DNA of 64,000 nt from Thinopyrum elongatum (GCA_011799875.1 CM022302.1:58011599-58075598); one strand, 5' to 3'; positions 11,720-24,356 are shown, counted from the stretch's first letter. Made by a program: numbers and translations. The notes: generated from the letters alone by a model not told the origin.

Positions 11720-13485
11720 TGAAGGAAATATGCCCTAGACGCAATAATAAAGTTGTTATTTTATATTTCCTTATATCATGATAAATGTTTATTATTCATG
11801 CTAGAATTGTATTAACCGGAAACTTGATACATGTGTGATACATAGACAAAACACCGAGTCCCTAGTAAGCCTCTACTAGACTAGCTCGTTAATCAAAGAT
11901 GGTTAAGTTTCCTAACCATAGACATGTGTTGTCATTTAATGAACGGGATCACATCATTAGGAGAATGATGTGATGGACAAGACCCATCCGTTAGCTTAGC
12001 ATATTGATCGTTCAGTTTTATTGCTATTGCTTTCTTCATGTCATATACATATACCTTTGACTATGAGATTATGCAACTCCCGGATACCGGAGGAATACCT
12101 TGTGTGCTATCAAACGTCACAACGTAACTGGGTGATTATAAAGATGCTCTACAGGTATCTCCGAAGGTATTTGTTGGGTTGGCATAGATCAAGATTAGGA
12201 TTTGTCACTCCGAGTATCGGAGAGGTATCCCTGGGCCCTCTCGGTAATACACATCATAATAAGCCTTGCAAGAAATGTGACTAATGAGTTAGTTGCGGGA
12301 TGATGTATTACGGAACGAGTAAAGAGACTTGCCGGTAACGAGATTGAACTAGGTATGAAGATACCGACGATCGAATCTCGGGCAAGTAACATACCGATGA
12401 CAAAGGGAATGACGTATGTTGTCATTACGGTATGACCGATAAAGATCTTCGTAGAATATGTAGGAACCAATATGAGCATCCAGGTTCCGCTGTTGGTTAT
12501 TTACCGGAGAGGTGTCTCGGTCATGTCTACATAGTTCTCGAACCCGTAGGGTCCGCACGCTTAACGTTCGATGACGATTTTGTATTATATGAGTTATGTG
12601 ATTTGGTGACCGAATGTTGTTCGGAGTTCCGGATGAGATCACGGACATGACGAGGAGTCTCGAAATGGTCAAGAGGTAAAGATTCATATATAGGACGATA
12701 GTATTTGGACATCGAAAGTGTTCCGGGGGTACCGGGTACATATCGGTTTACCGGAAAAGGGTTCCGGGCACCCCCGGCAAAGATATGGGCCTAATGGGCC
12801 AAGAGGGGAAACGCAGCAGCCAACATGGGCTGCTGCACCCCCCATGTAGGCCGAACCTGGAGGGGAAGGAAAGAGGGGAAGAGAGAAAGGAAGGGGAGGG
12901 ATTCGGCCTCCCCCTTCCTTCCCTCCTCCCTCCTCCTTCCTTCCCCCTCCGGAAGTTATGGTAGGGGGGGGGGGCGAATAGGATTAGGGCCCCAAGTAGG
13001 ATTCCTCCTACTTGGGCGCCCCCTTGGCTGCTCGCTCTCCCTCCCATCTATATATATGAGGGCAGGGCACCGCTAGAACACACACCAACAATTGTTCGCC
13101 GTGTGCGGCGCCCCCTCCACAGTTTACGCCTCCGGTCATATTCTCGTAGTGCTTAGGTGAAGCCCTGCGTGGATCACTTCACCATCACCGTCACCACACC
13201 GTCGTGCTGACGGAACTCATCTCCCTCGACACTTTGCTAGATCAAGAGTTTGAGGGACATCATCGAGCTGAACGTGTGCAGAACTCGGAGGTGCCGTACG
13301 TTCGGTGCTTGATCGGTCGGAACAAGAAGAAACTCGACTACATCAACCGCGTTAACAAACGCTTCCACTTTCGGTCTACGAGGGTATGTGGACACACTCT
13401 CCCCCTCTCGTTGCTATGCATCTCCTAGATAGATCTTGCGTGAGCGTAGGAATTTTTTTTAAATTGCATGCTATGTTTCCCAACA
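11720..13485 (+). repeat. 5' LTR of Copia A
   Basis: 1766 bp, TG...CA ends. A GC-rich tract lies near 12900-12970 and a TATA-like tatatatatgag at about 13047-13058, consistent with a U3/R border in the last third. Short ORFs in it on both strands recur in all LTRs of the family and are not genes. Confidence 0.93.
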
Positions 13486-13486
13486 G

Positions 13487-13505
13487 TGGCATCCGAGCCA
13501 GGTTT
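13487..13505 (+). other. Primer binding site of Copia A (initiator tRNA-Met type)
   Basis: tggcatccgagccaggttt starts one base after the LTR. It resembles the TGGTATCAGAGC site complementary to initiator tRNA-Met used by Copia elements, with some mismatches. Confidence 0.75.
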
Positions 13506-14724
13506 ATGCGTAGATGATATGCACGAGTAGAACACAAAGAGTTGTGGGCGGTGAAAGGTATACTGCTTACCACCAACGTCTTATTTTGATTCGGCGGTAT
13601 TGTTGGATGAAGCGGCCCGGACCAACCTTACATGAACACGTTCTTGAGACCGGTTCCACCGACAGACATGCAACTAGTTTTGCATAAAGGTGGCTGGCGG
13701 GTGTCTGTTTCTCCAACTTTAGTTGAATCGAATTTGACTACGGCCTGTCCTTGTTGAAGGTTAAAACAGCAAACTTGACGAAACACCGTTGTGGTTTTGA
13801 TGCGTAGGTAAGAATGGTTCTTGCTAGAAGCCCGTAGCAGCCACGTAAAACTTGCAACAACAAAGTAGAGGACGTCTAACTTGTTTTTGCAGGGCATGTT
13901 GTGATGTGATATGGTCAAGACATGATGTGATATACATTGTTGTATGAGATGATCATGTTTTGTAAAAGTTATCGGCAACTGGCAGGAGCCTTATGGTTGT
14001 TGCTTTATTGTATGAAATGCAAACGCCATGTAATTGCTTTACTTTATCACTATGCGTTAGCGATAGTTGTAGAAGCAATAGTTGGCGAGACGACCACGAC
14101 GCTACGATGGAGATCAAGGTGTCAAGACAGTGATGATGGAGATCATGACGGTGCTTTGGAGATGGAGATCAAAGGCACAAGATGATGATGGCCATATCAT
14201 GTCACATATTTTGATTGCATGTGATGTTTATCTTTTGTGCATCTTCTTTTGCTTAGTATGGCAGTAGCATTATAAGATGATCCCTTACTAAAATTTCAAG
14301 GTATAAGTGTTCTCCCTGAGTATGCATCGTTGCGATAGTTCGTCGTGCTTAGACACCATGTGATGATCGGGTGTGATAGGCTCTACGTTCACATACAACG
14401 GGTGCAAGACAATTTTGCACATGTGGAATACTCAGGTTAAACTTGACAAGCCTAGCATGTACAGACATGGCCTTGGAACACTGGAGACCAAAAGGTCGAA
14501 CGTGAATCATATAGTAGATATGATCAACATAGAGATGTTCACCATTGATGACTACTCCATCTCACATGATGATCGGACATGGTTTAGTTGATTTGGGTCA
14601 TGTATCATTTAGATGACTTGAGGGATGTCAATCTAAGTGGGAGTTCTTAATTAATATGATTAATTGAACTTAATTTATCATGAACTTAGTCCTGGTAGTT
14701 TTTGCATATCTATGTTGTAGATCA
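13506..14724 (+). other. Copia A leader, non-coding
   Basis: About 1.2 kb between primer site and gag. Open frames here are short and lack domains. A purine-rich GATGATGGAGATCA-type stretch lies at 14085-14190. The same leader is present in inverted form in Copia B (about 32540-33750), which supports it being a family feature. Confidence 0.6.
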
Positions 14725-17700
14725 ATGGCCCGTGCTACTGTTCCCTTGAATTTTAATGCGTTCCTAGAGAAAGCAAAGTTGAAAGATGATGGTAGCAACT
14801 ACACAGACTGGGTCCGTAACTTGAGGATTATCCTCATTGCTGCACAGAAGAATTATGTCCTTGATGCACCGCTTGGAGAAAGGCTTGCTGCAGGAGCAGA
14901 TGCTGATGTTATGAGCGTCTGGCAAGCTTGATCTGATGACTACTTGATAGTTCAGTGTGCCATGCTTTACGGTTTAGAATCGGGACTTCAAAGATGTTTT
15001 GAACGTCATGGACCATATGAGATGTTCCAGGAGTTGAAGTTAATATTTCAAGAAAATGCCCGAGTTGAGAGATATGAAGTCTCCAACAAATTCTATAACT
15101 GCAAGATGGAGGAGAATAGCTCTATCAGTGAACACAGACTGAAAATGTCTGGGTATCATAATCACTTGACTCAGCTGGGATTTAATCTTCCAGATGATAG
15201 TGTTATTGACAGAGTTCTCCAATCACTGTCACCAAGCTTTAAAGGCTTCATGATGAACTATAATATGCAAGGGATGGAGAAGACTATTCCCGAGCTCTTC
15301 GCAATGCTCAAAGCTGCGGAGGTAGAAATCAAGAAGGAGCATCAAGTGTTGATGGTTAACAAGACCACTAGTTTCGAGAAAAAGGGCAAAGGAAAGAAGG
15401 GGAACTTCAAGAAGAATGGCAAGCAAGTTGCCACTCCCGGGAAGAAGCCCAAGTCTGGACCTAAGCCTGAAACTGAGTGCTTCTACTGCAAAGGGATTTG
15501 TCACTTGAAGCGGAACTGCCCCAAGTATTTGGCGGATAAGAAGGATGGCCAAGTGAACAAAGGTATATTTGATATACATGTTATTGATGTGTACCTTACT
15601 AATGCTTGTAGTAGTGCCTGGGTATTTGATACCGGTTCGGTTGCTCATATTTGTAACTCGAAACAGGGGCTACGGATTAAATGAAGATTGGCTAAGGAAG
15701 AGGTGACGATGCACGTCGGGAATGGTTCCAAGGTCGATGTGATCACCGTCGGCACGCTACCTCTACATCTACCTTCGGGATTAGTTTTAGACCTGAATAA
15801 TTGTTATTTGGTGCCAGCGTTGAGCATGAACATTATATCTGGATCTTGTTTAATGCGAGACGGTTATTCATTTAAATCAGAGAATAATGGTTGTTCTATT
15901 TATATGAGTAATATCTTTTATGGTCATGCACCCTTGAAGAGTGGTCTATTTTTGTTGAATCTCGATCGTGGTGATACACATATTCATAATATTGATGCCA
16001 AAAGATGCAAAGTTGATAATGATAGTGCAACATATTTGTGGCACTGCCGTTTAGGTCATATTGGTGTAAAGCGCATGAAGAAACTCCATGCGGATGAACT
16101 TTTGGAATCACTTGATTATGAATCATTTGATGCTTGCGAACCATGCCTCATGGGCAAGATGACTAAAACTCCGTTCTCCCGAACAATGGAGCGAGCCACT
16201 GACTTATTGGAAATAATACATACCGATGTATGCGGTCCGATGAGTGTTGAGGCTCGCGGCAGGTATCGTTATTTTCTGACCTTCACAGATGATTTGAGCA
16301 GATATGGGTATATCTACTTGATGAAACACAAGTCTAAAACATTTGAAAAGTTCAAAGAATTTCAGAGTGAAGTGGAGAATCATCGTAACAAGAAAATAAA
16401 GTTTCTACGATCTGATCGCGGAGGCGAACATTTGAGTTACGAGTTTGGCCTTCATTTAAAACAATGTGGAATAGTTTCACAACTCACGCCACCTGGAACA
16501 CCACAACGTAATGGTGTGTCCGAATGTCGTAACCGTACTTTATTAGATATGGTGCGATCTATGATGTCTCTTACCGATTTACCACTATCGTTTTGGGGTT
16601 ATGCATTAGAGACAGCTGCATTCACATTAAATAGGGCACCATCTAAATCCGTTGAGACGACACCGTATGAACTGTGGTTTGGCAGAAACCTAAGCTGTCG
16701 TTTCTTAAAGTTTGGGGTTGCGATGCTTATGTGAAAAATCTTCAGCCTTATAAGCTCGAACCCAAATCGGAGAAATGCGTTTTCATAGGATACCCAAAAG
16801 AAAACGTTAGGTACACCTTCTACCATAGATCCGAAGGCAAGATTTTTGTTTCTAAGAATGGATCCTTTCGAGAGAAGGAGTTTCTCTCGAAAGAAGTGAG
16901 TGGGAGGAAAGTAGAACTTGATGAGGTAGTTGTACCTTCTCTCGAATTGGAAAGTAGATCATCACAGAAAACCGTTCCCGTGATGCCTACACCAAATAGA
17001 GAGGAAGCTAATGAGGATGATCATGAAACTTCAGATCAAGTTACTACCGAACCTCGTAGGTCAACCAGAGCACGTTCTACACTAGAGTGGTACGGCAATC
17101 CTATTCTGGAAGTCATGTTACTAGACCGTGACGAACCTACAAACTATGAGGAAGCTATGATGAGCCCAGATTCCGATAAATGGCTTGAGGCCATGAAATC
17201 TGAGATAGGATCCATGTATGATAAAAAAGTGTGGGCTTTGGTTAACTTGCCCGATGATCGGCAAGCCATAGAGAACAAATGGATCTTCAAGAAGAAGACT
17301 GACGCTGATGGTAATGTCACTGTCTACAAAGCTCGACTTGTCGCAAAAGGTTTTTGACAAGTTCAAGGAGTTGACTACGATGAGACCTTCTCACCCATAG
17401 CGATGCTTAAGTCTATCCGAATCATGTTAGCAATTGCCGCATTTTATGATGATGAAATCTGGCAAATGGACGTCAAAACTGCATTCCTTAATGGATTTCT
17501 TAAAGAAGAGTTGTATATGATGCAACCAGAAGGTTTTGTCGATTCTAAAGGTGCTAACAAAGTGTGCATGCTCCAGCGATCCATTTATGGACTGGTGCAA
17601 GCATCTCGGAGTTGGAATATATGCTTTGATGAGGTGATCAAAGCATATGGTTTTATACAGACTTTTGGAGAAGCCTGTATTTACAAGAAAGTGAGTGGGA

Positions 17701-18707
17701 GCTCTGTAGCATTTCTAATATTATATGTGGATGACATATTGTTGATTGGAAATGATGTAGAATTTCTGGATAGCGTAAAAGGATACTTGAATAAAAGTTT
17801 TTCAATGAAAGACCTCGGTGAAGCTGCTTATATATTGGGCATCAAGATCTATAGAGATAGATCAAGACGCTTAATAGGACTTTCACAAAGCACATACCTT
17901 GATAAAGTTTTGAAGAAGTTCAAAATGGATCAGTCAAAGAAAGGGTTTTTGCCTGTGTTACAAGGTGTGAAGTTGAGTCAGACTCAATAACCGACCACTG
18001 CAGAAGATAGAGAGAAAATGAAAGTCATTCCCTATGCCTCAGCCATAGGTTCTATCATGTATGCAATGCTGTGTACCAGACCTGATGTGTGCCTTGCTAT
18101 AAGTCTAGTAGGGAGGTACCAAAGTAATCCAAGAGTGGATCACTGGACAGCGGTCAAGAACATCCTGAAGTACCTGAAAAGGACTAAGGATATGTTTCTC
18201 GTTTATGGAGGTGACAAAGAGCTCATCGTAAATGGTTACGTCGATGATAGCTTTGACACTGATCTGGATGACTCTAAGTCACAAACCGGATACATATTTA
18301 TATTGAATGGTGGAGCTGTCAGTTGGTGCAGTTCCAAGCAAAGCGTCATGGCGGGATCTACGTGTGAAGCGAAGTACGTAGCTGCTTCGGAAGCAGCAAA
18401 TGAAGGAGTCTGGATGAAGGAGTACATATCCAATATAGATGTGATACCTAGTGCATCGGGTCCAATGAAAATCTTTTGTGACAATACTGGAGCAATTGCC
18501 TTAGCGAAGGATTCCAGATTTCACAAAAGAACCAAACACATCAAGAGACGCTTCAACTCCATCCGTTATCAAGTCAAGGAGGGAGACATAGAGATTTGCA
18601 AAATACATACGGATCTAAATGTGGCAGACCCGTTGACTAAGCCTCTTCCACGAGCAAAACATGATCAGCTCCAAGACTCCATGGGTGTTAGAATCATTAC
18701 AATGTAA
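14725..18707 (+). pseudogene. gag-pol: Copia A gag-pol polyprotein, decayed
   Basis: Parts in order: gag from ATG 14725; CX2CX4HX4C zinc knuckle from Cys 15478 (one Gly replaced by Cys); aspartic protease FDTGS near 15625; pre-integrase His/Cys region (CRLGHIG, about 16045, with CEPC); integrase with TDVCGP near 16230, SDRGGE near 16420 and ERNRT-type Glu replaced context VSECRNRT near 16530; RT with FLILYVDDILL near 17725; RNase H with DSKSQTGY, EAKYVAASEA and CDNTGAIA. Breaks: TGA at 14929 and 15682, a 1-bp loss near 16683, TGA at about 17355, TAA at about 17988. Several stops look like CGA to TGA changes. Gene order PR-IN-RT-RH is that of Ty1/Copia. No working polyprotein can be made. Confidence 0.95.
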
Positions 18708-18729
18708 TCTAGATTATTGACTCTAGTGT

Positions 18730-18740
18730 AAGTGGGAGAC
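18730..18740 (+). other. Polypurine tract of Copia A
   Basis: aagtgggagac lies directly before the 3' LTR start at 18741. Confidence 0.75.
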
Positions 18741-20485
18741 TGAAGGAAATATGCCCTAGAGGCAATAATAAAGTTGTTATTTTATATCTCCTTATATCAA
18801 GATAAATGTTTATTATTCATGCTAGAATTGTATTAACCGGAAACTTGATACATGTGTGATACATAGACAAAACACCGAGTCCCTAGTAAGCCTCTACTAG
18901 ACTAGCTCGTTAATCAAAGATGGTTAAGTTTCCTAACCATAGACATGTGTTTTCATTTGATGAACGGGATCACATCATTAGGAGAATGATGTGATGGGCA
19001 TGACCCATCCGTTAGCTTAGCATATTGATCATTCAGTTTTATTGCTATTGCTTTATTCATGTCATATACATATTCCTTTGACTATGAGATTATGCAACTC
19101 CCGGATACTGGAGGAATACCTTGTGTGCTATCAAATGTCACAACGTAACTGGGTGATTATAAAGATGCTCTACAGGTATCTCCGAAGGAATTTGTTGGGA
19201 TTTGTCACTCCGAGTATCAGAGGGGTATCTCTGGGCCCTCTCGGTAATACACATCATAATAAGCCTTGCAAGGAATGTGACTAATGAGTTAGTTGCGGGA
19301 TGATGTATTACGGAATGAGTAAAGAGACTTGCCGGTAACGAGATTGAACTAGGTATGAAGATACCGATGATCAAATATCGGGCAAGTAACATACCGATGA
19401 CAAAGGGAATGACGTATGTTGTCATTACGGTACGACCGATAAACATCTTCATAGAATATGTAGGAACCAATATGAGCATCCATGTTCCGATGTTGGTTAT
19501 TGACAGGAGAGGTGTCTCGGTCATGTCTACATAGTTCTCGAACCCGTAGGGTCCGCACGCTTAACGTTCGATGACGATTTTGTATTATATGAGTTGTGTG
19601 ATTTGGTGACCGAGTGTTGTTCGGAGTCCCGGATGAGATCACGGACATGACAAGGAGTCTCGAAATGGTCGAGAGGTAAAGATTCATATATAGGACAATA
19701 GTATTCGGACACCGGAAGTGTTCCGGGGGTACCGGGTACATATCGGATCACCGGAAAGGGGTTCCGGGCACCCCCGGCAAAGATATGGGCCTAATGGGCC
19801 AAGAGGGGAAACGCAGCACCGAGCATGGGCTACTGTGCCCCCCATGTAGGCCGAACCTGGAGGGGAAGGAAAGAGGGGAAGAGAGAAAGGAAGGGGAGGG
19901 ATTCGGCCTCCCTTCCTTCCCTCCTCCCTCCTCCTTCCTTCCCCCTCCGGAAGTTATGGTAAGGGGGGGGGGGCGAATAGGATTAGGGCCCCAAGTAGGA
20001 TTCCTCCTACTTGGGCGCCCCCTTGGCTGCTACCTCTCCCTCCCACCTATATATATGAGGGTAGGGCACCGCTAGAAAACACACCAACAATTGTTAGCCG
20101 TGTGCGGCGCCACGCTCCATAGTTTACGCCTCCGGTCATATTCTCGTAGTGCTTAGGTGAAGCCCTGCGCGGATCACTTCACCATCACCGTCACCACACC
20201 ATTGTGCTGACGGAACTCATCTCCCTCGACACTTTGCTGGATCAAGAGTTCGAGGGACGTCATCTGGCTGAACGTGTGCAGAACTCGGAGGTGCCGTACG
20301 TTCGGTGCTTGATCGGTCGAAAGGAGAAGAAGTTCGACTACATCAACCGCGTTAACAAACGCTTCCGCTTTCGGTCTACGAGGGTACATGGACACACTCT
20401 CCCCCTCTCATTGCTATGCATCTCCTAGATAGATCTTGCATGAGCGTAGGAAATTTTTTGAAATTGCATGCTACGTTTCCCAATA
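18741..20485 (+). repeat. 3' LTR of Copia A
   Basis: 1745 bp, colinear with the 5' LTR apart from substitutions and one 21-bp deletion. Ends CAATA instead of CAACA, followed by the gtttt duplication. Confidence 0.93.
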
Positions 20486-20840
20486 GTTTTCTATGTGAAG
20501 GTCATGTCTACCAAACCGAGAAAAAGAAAAGAAAAGGAAGCGAATACATCATACGATGAGCAAAAGAGCCACATAGTTCTTTCAGGAAAAAGAGACATCG
20601 TGGGAGTGGAGGGCAAGACAGACATGTCTGAAGATTATGAAAAGTTTCATGAAATTCCTCCCTTCAAAGTCAAGGCTGACCCAAGCACCCTGTTAAACGG
20701 TGAAGATTATCCATGGTTACAGCGCAATAAGCAAAGGACACAATCGAAGAAAAAGTGAAGACTTTCTCTCCACAACTATTATGATGATGCCTTTGATCTA
20801 GAATATCACTACAGTTACATGTGAAGAAATGAAATGCCTT

Positions 20841-22036
20841 TTGTAACAAATGAGTTTTCGTATGAAACCCTGATACTTCGAAAGAGATTGTCCATTTTGT
20901 ACACGAAGTGCATCCAGCTTTTTCCGTAACCCTCTCAACTTTTTAGCACATGCTATGTGGGTGAAATGATGATACCATGCCAACTTTCAACCTTTTGAGA
21001 GTTCATTTGTAGTGCTTTTCAATTTCAGGGTCATTTAGCTCAAAAAATCAGTAAATGCATGAAAAATACCAAATGAAGTCAGAAAGGGTTGAAAATTGAT
21101 GATGTGGCTTTGAATGGTGCATTTTGAACACACACAAAGTCTAAAGTTCAAATAAGTTCAAAAATCCCTTTTGTAACAGATGAGTTTTCATCCGAAACCC
21201 TGATACTTCGAAAGAGATTGTCCATTTTGTACACGAAGTGCATCCAGTTTTTGCCGTAACCCTCTCAACTTTTTAGAACATGCTATGTGGGTGAAATGAT
21301 GATACCATGCCAACTTTCAACCTTTTCAGAGTTCATTTGTAATGCTTCTCAATTTCAGGGTCATTTAGCTCAAAAAAACCAGTAAATGCATGAAAAATAC
21401 CAAATGAAGTCAGAAAGGGTTGAAAATTGATGATGTGGCTTTGAATGGTGCATTTTGAACACACAAAAAGTCTGGAGTTCAAAACAATGAAATCCCTTTG
21501 TAACAGATGAGTTTTAGTCCGAAACCCTAATACTTCGAAAGAGATTGTCCATTTTGTACATGAAGTGCATCCAGTTTTAGCCGTAACCCTCTCAACTTTT
21601 TAGAACATGCTATGTGGGTGAAATGATGATACCATGCCAACTTTCAACCTTTTCAGAGTTCATTTGTAGTGCTTTTCAATTTCAGGGTCATTTAGCTCAA
21701 AAAAATCAGTAAATGCATGAAAATACCAAATGAAGTCAGAAAGGGTTGAAAATTGATGATGTGGCTTTGAATGGTGCATTTTGAACACACAAATAGTCTG
21801 GAGTTGAAATAAGTTTAAAAATGAAATCCCTTTGTAACAGATGAGTTTTCGTCCGAAACCCTGATACTTCGAAAGAGATTGTCCATTTTGTACACGAAGT
21901 GCATCCAGCTTTTGCCGTAACCCTCTCAACTTTTTAGAACATGCTGTGTGGGTGAAATGATGATACCATGCCAACTTTCAACCTTTTCAGTGTTCATTTG
22001 TAGTGCTTTTCAATTTCAGGGTCATTTAGCTCAAAG
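20841..22036 (+). repeat. Tandem repeat of about 330 bp in the CACTA, 3.6 copies
   Basis: Copies start at 20841, 21171, 21498 and 21832 (last one partial). Each opens with TTGTAACAGATGAGTTTT, contains TACACGAAGTGCATCCAG and ATGATGATACCATGCCAAC, and shares a long near-identical body. No conserved frame. It lies between the transposase stop and the second gene's promoter, the usual site of internal repeats in cereal CACTA elements. Confidence 0.92.
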
Positions 22037-22047
22037 AATGAACTAAT

Positions 22048-22147
22048 AGCAAAAAGAATGAACTAGAAAACTTTTATGAAACTCTAATAGCAAAAAGAAT
22101 GAACTAGAAAACTTTTATGAAACTCTAATAGCAAAAAGAATGAACTA
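22048..22147 (+). repeat. 41-bp tandem repeat
   Basis: Two full copies (22048-22088, 22089-22129) and a partial third of a unit containing agcaaaaagaatgaacta. It grades into AT-rich sequence with further scattered AGCAAAAAGAAT words up to about 22530. Nothing else is seen in 22150-22600. Confidence 0.8.
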
Positions 22148-22847
22148 AAAATAATCAATTATATAAAATTTATGCAACTAAAATTATCAAAGTATTTTTT
22201 GTTCAAAACATTAATAGCAAAAAGAATTTTCATAAAGAATTTTTTTAGAAACTTTAATAGCAAACTAAAATAACAAAATCTGTTTTTTATTAGAACAGAC
22301 ATTTAAAAAATAGCCTAAAAATTACCAAATTGAATATAATGATAAAACACAGTAATTTTAAAAAGCAGGAAAAAGAATCACTCAAAAATCTATTTTTATA
22401 GTAAAGTTATTCACAAACTAGTGATTCACACAAATTTCAAAGAATTTAAATTTAAACTATTCAAATTTGAAAACTAATGGCACTAACAGAAAGTTTATAA
22501 TTTTTGTGATCCAAAAGCAAAAAGAATCACTAAAAAACTGTAAGTATTTAGCTGTAAGTAGATACAAAAGAAAATAAATAAAGCAAAAAAACTGGAAAAA
22601 AAAATAAAAAAAATGCCGCCTACTAGGCCACCACGGCCTGAATACGACTAGAAACCCAACCAGCTAGTTGGGCCAGGATTCAGGCCCACAGAAGGCCCAG
22701 TAGGCCCATAGGCAGAGAGACACGTTTAGACCAGCAGGCCTGCAGTTGAGAGGAGCTCGAAGTGGCTGGCGCAGCGGCGCTTATAAACCACTCCGAGCCC
22801 TTCTCAGCTAGCGAGGTGGGACTAAACTTTTGGCCCTGGGCAGCACC

Positions 22848-23090
22848 CGCCTTTTGTCCCGGTTGGTGGAACAACCCGGGACCAATACAAACCTTTGGTC
22901 CCAGTTCGTGCCACCAACCGGGACCAATACCCACCTTTGGTCCCGGTTCGTAACACCAACCGGGACCAAAGGTCTCTGCTTCCCTCCCTTTGGGCTGCTG
23001 AAAACTGACCTTTGGTCCCGGTTGGTGGCATGAACCAGGACCAAAGGTGGGTATTGGTCCCGGTTGGTGGCACGAACCGGGACCAAAGGT
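22848..23090 (+). repeat. Internal cluster of CACTA subterminal-type palindromes
   Basis: Six or more copies of the ACCTTTGGTCCCGGTT / AACCGGGACCAAAGGT motif in alternating orientation, the same motif as at the two element ends, placed directly upstream of the second gene's TATA box. The long ORFs on both strands across 22680-23436 are produced by these palindromes and by GC-rich leader sequence and are not counted as genes. Confidence 0.85.
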
Positions 23091-23095
23091 TGTTG

Positions 23096-23103
23096 TATAT
23101 AAT
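23096..23103 (+). promoter_or_regulatory. TATA box of the second CACTA gene
   Basis: tatataat, a few bases after the last palindrome. It is followed by a GC-rich leader exon (about 23120-23303) that ends in a good splice donor (acacT|GTGAGC). The arrangement of palindromes, TATA, GC-rich leader and GTGAGC donor copies that of the left promoter at 7607-7970. Confidence 0.6.
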
Positions 23104-23810
23104 GCCACACTTAGAAAAATTTTCACCAAATCTCCCATTCTCTCCCCGACGGCCGAACCATAGCACGACGCCGCCAGGCTGCTGCGCCGGAGATCGCCGT
23201 CGCCCCGGCCTCGCCACGCCCTGCCCTGACCTCGCAGCGCCCTGCGCCGACCTCGTCGTCGCCGAGCCCTGCCCCGACGCTGTCCCCGCTCCCCTGCAAC
23301 ACTGTGAGCCGCGCCTCGCCGTTCCCCTCCTCTCCTCCTTCCCCCCCCTCCCACGCCCCAACGCCGCTGCCCGCCCGCGCTTCGGCCGCTCCGACGACCG
23401 CCCCTCTTTTCTTTTTCTTTTTTTTCCTTTGTTCATGTTGAATTATGTAATGGAGATTATGTAATGCTCTATATATTCTCTGTATATGCTCTTTTTGAAA
23501 TTTTAGGTATATGCTCTGTATGTGCTCTTTTTTGCATTTTTAGAAAAAATATTGGAGATTATGTAATACTCACAAGAAAGTCTATTTTTTGTTCATAAAT
23601 TTTTTATGTAGGTATGTTCATCTATGCAAAAGTTACATTTAAGAAAAAAAGAAAATGTATGTATGTTCATATGCAAAGAATATGCAAAAGTTAGAATTTT
23701 TTTATGTTCATAGATTTTTTTTGGTGATATTGTAGAATATGAACATTTTGAATATGGATGGATGGATGGATGAACATTTTGTTAGATAATTTTTTTCTGT
23801 AGTATATATA

Positions 23811-24086
23811 TGAAAACTTGGTCAATTTTTTTTGTAGTAGATGATGATGATGATGATGATATGATGATATAAGAAAACTTGGTCAATTTTTTTTGTAGTA
23901 GATGATGATGATGATATGATGATATATATATGAAAACTTGGTCAATTTTTTTGTAGTAGATGATGATGATATGATGATATATGAAAACTTGGTCAATTTT
24001 TTTTGTAGTAGATGATGATGATATGATGGTATATATATGAAAACTTGTTCAATTTTTTTGTAGTAGATGATGATGATGATGATATG
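23811..24086 (+). repeat. GATGAT-rich minisatellite in a leader intron
   Basis: Five units of variable length (about 50-65 bp), each with GAAAACTTGGTCAATTTTT, TGTAGTA and a run of GAT triplets. They lie inside the probable leader intron (donor 23304, acceptor 24571-24572). Confidence 0.8.
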
Positions 24087-24136
24087 ACACCCCTAACTCT
24101 CTCGGGAATTCAACATATATTCAAAATTTACCACCT

Positions 24137-24356
24137 CCCCCCCCCCTACCCGACAAACTCTCGAGGCCACCTAAACCCTAGAAGAAAGAGCGTTGTCGAT
24201 CTCCTACCCCCTCCCGCCCCTACCCGACAAACTCTCGAGTCCACCTAAACCCTAGAAGAAAGAGCGTTGTTGATCTCCTACCCCCTCCCGCCCCTACCCG
24301 ACAAACTCTCGAGGCCACCCAAACCCTAGAAGAAAGAGCGTTGTCGATCTCCTACA
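24137..24356 (+). repeat. 74-bp tandem repeat in a leader intron
   Basis: Three units, with GACAAACTCTCGAG at 24152, 24226 and 24300. Each unit also carries AAACCCTAGAAGAAAGAGCG. Same intron as the GATGAT minisatellite. Confidence 0.88.

Larger units (their letters stand above)
11720..20485 (+). mobile_element. Copia A (Angela/BARE/WIS-like LTR retrotransposon)
   Basis: LTRs at 11720-13485 and 18741-20485, 5-bp TSD gtttt (11715-11719 and 20486-20490), inserted in the transposase gene. Each LTR begins TGAAGGAAATATGCCCTAG; the left ends CAACA and the right CAATA. Length 8766 bp. The LTRs differ by scattered substitutions and by a 21-bp segment near 12180-12200 missing from the right LTR, so it is not a recent insertion. 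Internally it has a primer site, gag-pol and a purine tract in the normal order. Confidence 0.95.
8741..20758 (+). pseudogene. TNP2-type CACTA transposase, broken and split by Copia A
   Basis: Starts at ATG 8741 right after a splice acceptor (gcacgcag). Order of parts: a transposase-associated N-terminus with Cys pairs (CCPCPRCENTK, 8741-8990); the Transposase_21 core (about 9200-10640: ACPNDCILYRG, CPLCGALRY, LFVTIND, GYHACTHCLDD, DMMHVTKNLCVNLLG); a DUF4218-type region (about 10680-11030: HDCHVIMTQLL, FPFERFMGVLKKYVRNRARP); a DUF4216-type region (about 11470-11620: FDAATKRGKDTYYGYIVDIW). Copia A interrupts it at 11719/20486 inside a Val-Phe codon pair, and the basic C-terminus resumes at 20491-20758 (STKPRKRKEKE, LSGKRDIVGVE). 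Breaks: frameshifts near 9030, 9190-9230, 9700 and 11270, TAG near 10003 and TAG near 10660. The enzyme would cut at the CACTA ends; this copy is dead. Confidence 0.92.

Noticed and set aside
22680..23436. Long Gly/Arg/Pro-rich ORFs on both strands
   Set aside because: They arise from the palindromic CACTA motifs and the GC-rich leader; peptide repeats follow the DNA palindromes in every frame.
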